A stretch of 14,853 nt of DNA, taken from the NCBI GenBank assembly GCA_038062745.1, contig JBBTWO010000013.1, forward strand, positions 1 through 14,853. The letters are read 5' to 3'. This stretch comes from JBBTWO01 sp038062745. GTDB taxonomy: Bacteria > Patescibacteriota > Microgenomatia > UBA8517. The position numbers were made by a program, and so were the translations under genes. This document shows, piece by piece, positions 12,955 through 14,853 of the stretch (within the stretch, counting starts at the first letter, position 1; each line of letters opens with the position of its first letter). Below the pieces are notes generated by a model that was given only the letters and a program-made list of their open reading frames with translations, was not told the origin of the DNA and searched no databases.

Positions 12955-13569
12955 ATGGACGATCACCAAGACATCAAAATATTAGAACGAGGTACCGGCA
13001 AGAAAAAAATTCCGGGACACATTGTTATTTCCAAAACCGACGACCCAAAAGCTAAGTGGTATGTTGTTCATACTGCTTCTGGCCACGAAATCCGAGTTTC
13101 TGAAACCTTAAGACAAAGAGTTGAATCTATGGAACTAATGGATCGTGTTTTCGAGCTTCTTGTCCCGACCCAAGACAGAGTTGTAGTCAGAGGGGGTAAA
13201 AAATCTACTGTTAAAGAGAAAATTTTCCCAGGCTACTTACTTGTAAAAATGATTTTGGATGATGCAGTCTGGCTTGCCGTTAGAACTACTCCTGGAATTA
13301 CAGGATTCGTTGGAACTGGCAGTCAACCAACTCCCCTAGTAGAATCAGAAGTTGCCAACATTCAAAAATTCGTCTCAGCTCCAGCACCAAGATATAAATC
13401 AAAGTTGTCAATTGGAGAAGCAGTTAAGATTACTGATGGACCTTTCACCGATTTCCTGGGAACAATTCATGAAGTAGATGAAGAAAAAGGTAAAGTAAAG
13501 GTTCTTGTTTCAATCTTTGGTCGTGAAACTCCAGTAGAATTAGACTTTTTACAAGTACAAAAAGTGTGA
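12955..13569 (+). CDS. nusG: Transcription termination/antitermination protein NusG
   Basis: The 204-aa protein binds RNA polymerase and links it to Rho or ribosomes. The NGN domain spans about 34-140, starting KWYVVHTASGHE, with KEKIFPGYLLVKM (88-100) and RTTPGITGFVG (110-120). The KOW domain spans about 150-202 (IGEAVKITDGPFTDFLGTIHEVD ... VSIFGRETPVELDFLQV). It carries an extra N-terminal tail of about 33 charged residues (MDDHQDIKILERGTGKKK) before the usual start. No Shine-Dalgarno sequence lies in the 12-nt space after secE, so it is probably translated from the secE-nusG message. rplK and rplA, which usually follow nusG, are absent here; a terminator hairpin follows instead. Confidence 0.96.
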   Translation: MDDHQDIKILERGTGKKKIPGHIVISKTDDPKAKWYVVHTASGHEIRVSETLRQRVESMELMDRVFELLVPTQDRVVVRGGKKSTVKEKIFPGYLLVKMILDDAVWLAVRTTPGITGFVGTGSQPTPLVESEVANIQKFVSAPAPRYKSKLSIGEAVKITDGPFTDFLGTIHEVDEEKGKVKVLVSIFGRETPVELDFLQVQKV

Positions 13570-13574
13570 ATCTT

Positions 13575-13601
13575 CCACGAGCTTTATGCTCGAGGTTTTC
13601 T
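13575..13601 (+). terminator. Intrinsic terminator of secE-nusG
   Basis: CC-A-CGAGC (13575-13582), loop TTTAT and GCTCG-A-GG (13588-13595) form an 8-position stem with one A-A mismatch, followed by TTTTCT. It starts 5 nt after the nusG stop and overlaps the 3' end of the convergent methyltransferase gene. Confidence 0.65.
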
Positions 13602-14105
13602 AGCGATAAAGGCCACAGAATCACCACTTGCTATTTGTTGACCAAACCGCAAAACTTTATTGGCATCAGATCCAACATACGATTCAATTATTTCCCAGCC
13701 TGCTTTCTCTAAAAGCTGTTGTGTATTTTGTGAGTATACTTGTGCAGGTTCGCGGTGTGTTGGTACTCCAACATCAAAAATAACTAATTTTCCATTCTCC
13801 TTTACAGCCTCCAACCATATTTTTAACATTTGTTCCCTATTTGTTGTTTTAGGGTCACTAAGCACATCTTTTGCAAATACCAAATCAACAGATTCATCTG
13901 CTAGAAATTTTTTTGAGACATCAGTTTCAATTCCTACCACTTCATGAAAAATTGCCTCTTTTCCTTCTTGTAATGATCTTCTGGAATATTTATCCGCCAA
14001 TAATACTCTGGCACTTGGAGAAACTAAATCAGCTCTTAGAAGCTCAACAAACGGATTTTCTCCAGGACCCATTTCAACAATTATTTGTGATTTATCCTCA
14101 GACAT
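13584..14105 (-). CDS. SAM-dependent methyltransferase-like protein
   Basis: The 173-aa protein has a Rossmann-type methyltransferase layout. Motif I is IIVEMGPGENPF (8-19), the motif II acidic end is VLLADKY (34-40), then ETDVSKKFLADESVDLVFAKDVLSD (60-84, motifs III-IV), and VKENGKLVIFDVG (101-113) is the strand before the usual beta-hairpin. The substrate is unknown; no protein, RNA or lipid specificity motif is clear. The frame is open to 14141, but the ATG at 14105 overlaps the end of the upstream gene by 8 nt and starts directly before the first strand (MSEDKSQIIVEMG), so it is preferred. It is the last gene of a tight three-gene operon. Its 3' end lies in the nusG terminator hairpin. 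Confidence 0.75.
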   Translation of the reverse strand: MSEDKSQIIVEMGPGENPFVELLRADLVSPSARVLLADKYSRRSLQEGKEAIFHEVVGIETDVSKKFLADESVDLVFAKDVLSDPKTTNREQMLKIWLEAVKENGKLVIFDVGVPTHREPAQVYSQNTQQLLEKAGWEIIESYVGSDANKVLRFGQQIASGDSVAFIARKPRA

Positions 14106-14316
14106 CAGATAATGCTTCGACAACACCTTCCAGCACAGCACTAAATTTTGCTAATACATGTTTTTGACGTTCTGTAAGCACTAGATGTAAAGCAATGAAA
14201 TCTTCCGCAGCCAGTTGATCAGAAATCTGCATCATTTCTCCAATTTCTTCAGTGGTTATATAACCATCAGGTCTATTATGTGATTCAAAAGAGTTAATTA
14301 ATCTGTCACTTATCAT
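14098..14316 (-). CDS. Small hypothetical protein, middle gene of the operon
   Basis: The 72-aa protein is acidic and looks mostly helical (e.g. TTEEIGEMMQISDQLAAEDFIALHLVLTERQKHVLAKFSAVLEGV). No family is recognised. Its start overlaps the upstream stop as ATGA (14313-14316), and its end overlaps the methyltransferase start by 8 nt. This coupling on both sides is the main evidence that it is real. Confidence 0.65.
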   Translation of the reverse strand: MISDRLINSFESHNRPDGYITTEEIGEMMQISDQLAAEDFIALHLVLTERQKHVLAKFSAVLEGVVEALSDV

Positions 14317-14660
14317 GTATTTTTTGGTTCCTGGGCAACAAGTGCCGGATTGATGATTTCTGGTAATTCATCAGCTTTGAAAATTGCTCTAGCAGACGTT
14401 TGTGCGCCCATTGTTCTGTAATCAGCAAATCTTTCTCCAAATACTCTGGCGCGATAACCTAAATATTGTCTATCTCTATCAGTCCATTGATTTAATTCTG
14501 CCAACTCATCTACTTTATCTTTACTTGAACTCTTCAGATCTTGAGTTCTTACATTTGTCAAACTGCTTATTAAGAATGCAAATTGAGAATCAAGAGTTTT
14601 CTGTCTATCATCTGAGATATCTTCAAAAGTATCTACTTGTGCTGGAGTTTCTTCATCCAT
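14313..14660 (-). CDS. Hypothetical protein, first gene of the operon
   Basis: The 115-aa, charged and probably helical protein has no recognised family, signal peptide or membrane segment. It begins MDEETPAQVDTFEDISDDRQ and contains an Arg-rich stretch (DRDRQYLGYRARVFGERFADYR) that might bind nucleic acid or an acidic partner; this is only a guess from composition. The ATG at 14660 lies 10 nt after a TACAAT -10 box (complement of 14671-14676), the usual near-leaderless arrangement here. It overlaps the next gene by 4 nt. Confidence 0.65.
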   Translation of the reverse strand: MDEETPAQVDTFEDISDDRQKTLDSQFAFLISSLTNVRTQDLKSSSKDKVDELAELNQWTDRDRQYLGYRARVFGERFADYRTMGAQTSARAIFKADELPEIINPALVAQEPKNT

Positions 14661-14670
14661 ATACAGTCGT

Positions 14671-14676
14671 ATTGTA
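14671..14676 (-). promoter_or_regulatory. -10 box of the three-gene minus-strand operon
   Basis: Minus strand TACAAT (5 of 6), 10 nt before the ATG at 14660. The -35 side is T-rich without a clear hexamer. It faces the divergent promoter at 14688-14715. Confidence 0.45.
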
Positions 14677-14687
14677 GTACATTCTGA

Positions 14688-14715
14688 TTGACAAAAACAA
14701 CTAACGAGGCATAAT
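14688..14715 (+). promoter_or_regulatory. Promoter of the gene at 14723
   Basis: A perfect TTGACA (14688-14693), a 16-nt spacer and CATAAT (14710-14715, 5 of 6). The -10 box ends 7 nt before the ATG at 14723, so transcription would start at or next to the start codon. Confidence 0.65.
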
Positions 14716-14722
14716 TAAGCTA

Positions 14723-14853
14723 ATGAGTCTGCCTGAATTCTCAAACACAAATACTACTTACTCTGAGCCTGATTTTGTTTCCAATGATGGATTAGATAAA
14801 AACACATTTCAATTAATAGGAACGGCGTGGAGTAATTCCAATAAACAACAAAA
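14723..14853 (+). CDS. Unknown protein, N-terminal part
   Basis: An open frame starts at ATG 14723 and runs off the window edge. The visible 43 residues (beginning MSLPEFSNTNTTYSEPDF) are polar, rich in Asn, Ser and Thr, with no signal peptide or membrane segment. No family is recognisable from this piece. The strong promoter placed directly before the ATG is the main reason to call it a gene. Confidence 0.6.
   Translation, partial: MSLPEFSNTNTTYSEPDFVSNDGLDKNTFQLIGTAWSNSNKQQ

Noticed and set aside
1..14853. CRISPR array, insertion sequence or prophage genes
   Set aside because: No regularly spaced direct repeats, transposase or phage structural genes were seen on either strand.

Overview
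The window looks like part of a small, A+T-rich bacterial genome, most likely from the Candidate Phyla Radiation (Patescibacteria), perhaps a Microgenomates-like lineage. That placement is inferred. It rests on short compact genes, many small proteins of unknown family, near-leaderless promoters, a small coiled-coil protein of a type I associate with these genomes, and a DUF4143-type ATPase. All genes read in the standard bacterial code, and TGA is used repeatedly as a stop, which argues against the CPR groups that recode TGA. A 100-N scaffold gap lies at 7572-7671 and hides the 3' ends of two genes.

Layout. 2-319: C-terminal part of a deoxyribosyltransferase/DNPH1-like nucleotide enzyme. 341-1009 (-): a single-pass membrane protein with a Pro/Thr-rich tail. 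1113-1301: rpmG (L33). 1303-1686 (-): an acidic hypothetical protein. 1754-1827: tRNA-Trp(CCA). 1839-1901: an RNA-like hairpin element that has a partial relative at 4401-4452. 1974-2192 (-): a 72-aa coiled-coil protein. 2241-2420: a hairpin-rich block of about 50% G+C. 2475-3054: an unknown gene broken by a +1 frameshift. 3094-4356 (-): AAA/DUF4143 ATPase. 4532-6058: FecR-like plus phosphodiester glycosidase (NAGPA) envelope protein, followed 9 nt later by a CHASE2 adenylate cyclase that runs into the gap. 7672-11251 (-): four genes in one direction, namely an unknown protein, an ATP-grasp ligase of the D-Ala-D-Ala ligase type, a C45-like N-terminal-nucleophile hydrolase and a truncated metallopeptidase. 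11408-11779 (-): hypothetical protein, divergent from rpsU (S21, 11850-12044). 12056-12700 (-): rnhB, divergent from secE-nusG (12760-13569). 13584-14660 (-): three overlapping genes ending in a SAM methyltransferase-like protein. 14723-end: start of an unknown gene.

How it fits together. Translation and secretion genes usually found close together (rpmG, trnW, secE, nusG) are all present and in the expected order and direction, but spread over about 12 kb with unrelated genes between them; rplK/rplA do not follow nusG. The FecR/NAGPA protein and the CHASE2 cyclase form a likely two-gene envelope/signalling unit. The ligase, C45-like protein and metallopeptidase are a plausible amide- or peptide-handling set, and this is the best candidate here for an uncharacterised pathway. 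About ten genes have a recognisable -10 box only 5-15 nt before the start codon and no Shine-Dalgarno sequence, which points to leaderless mRNAs. rpsU stands out with a strong Shine-Dalgarno sequence.
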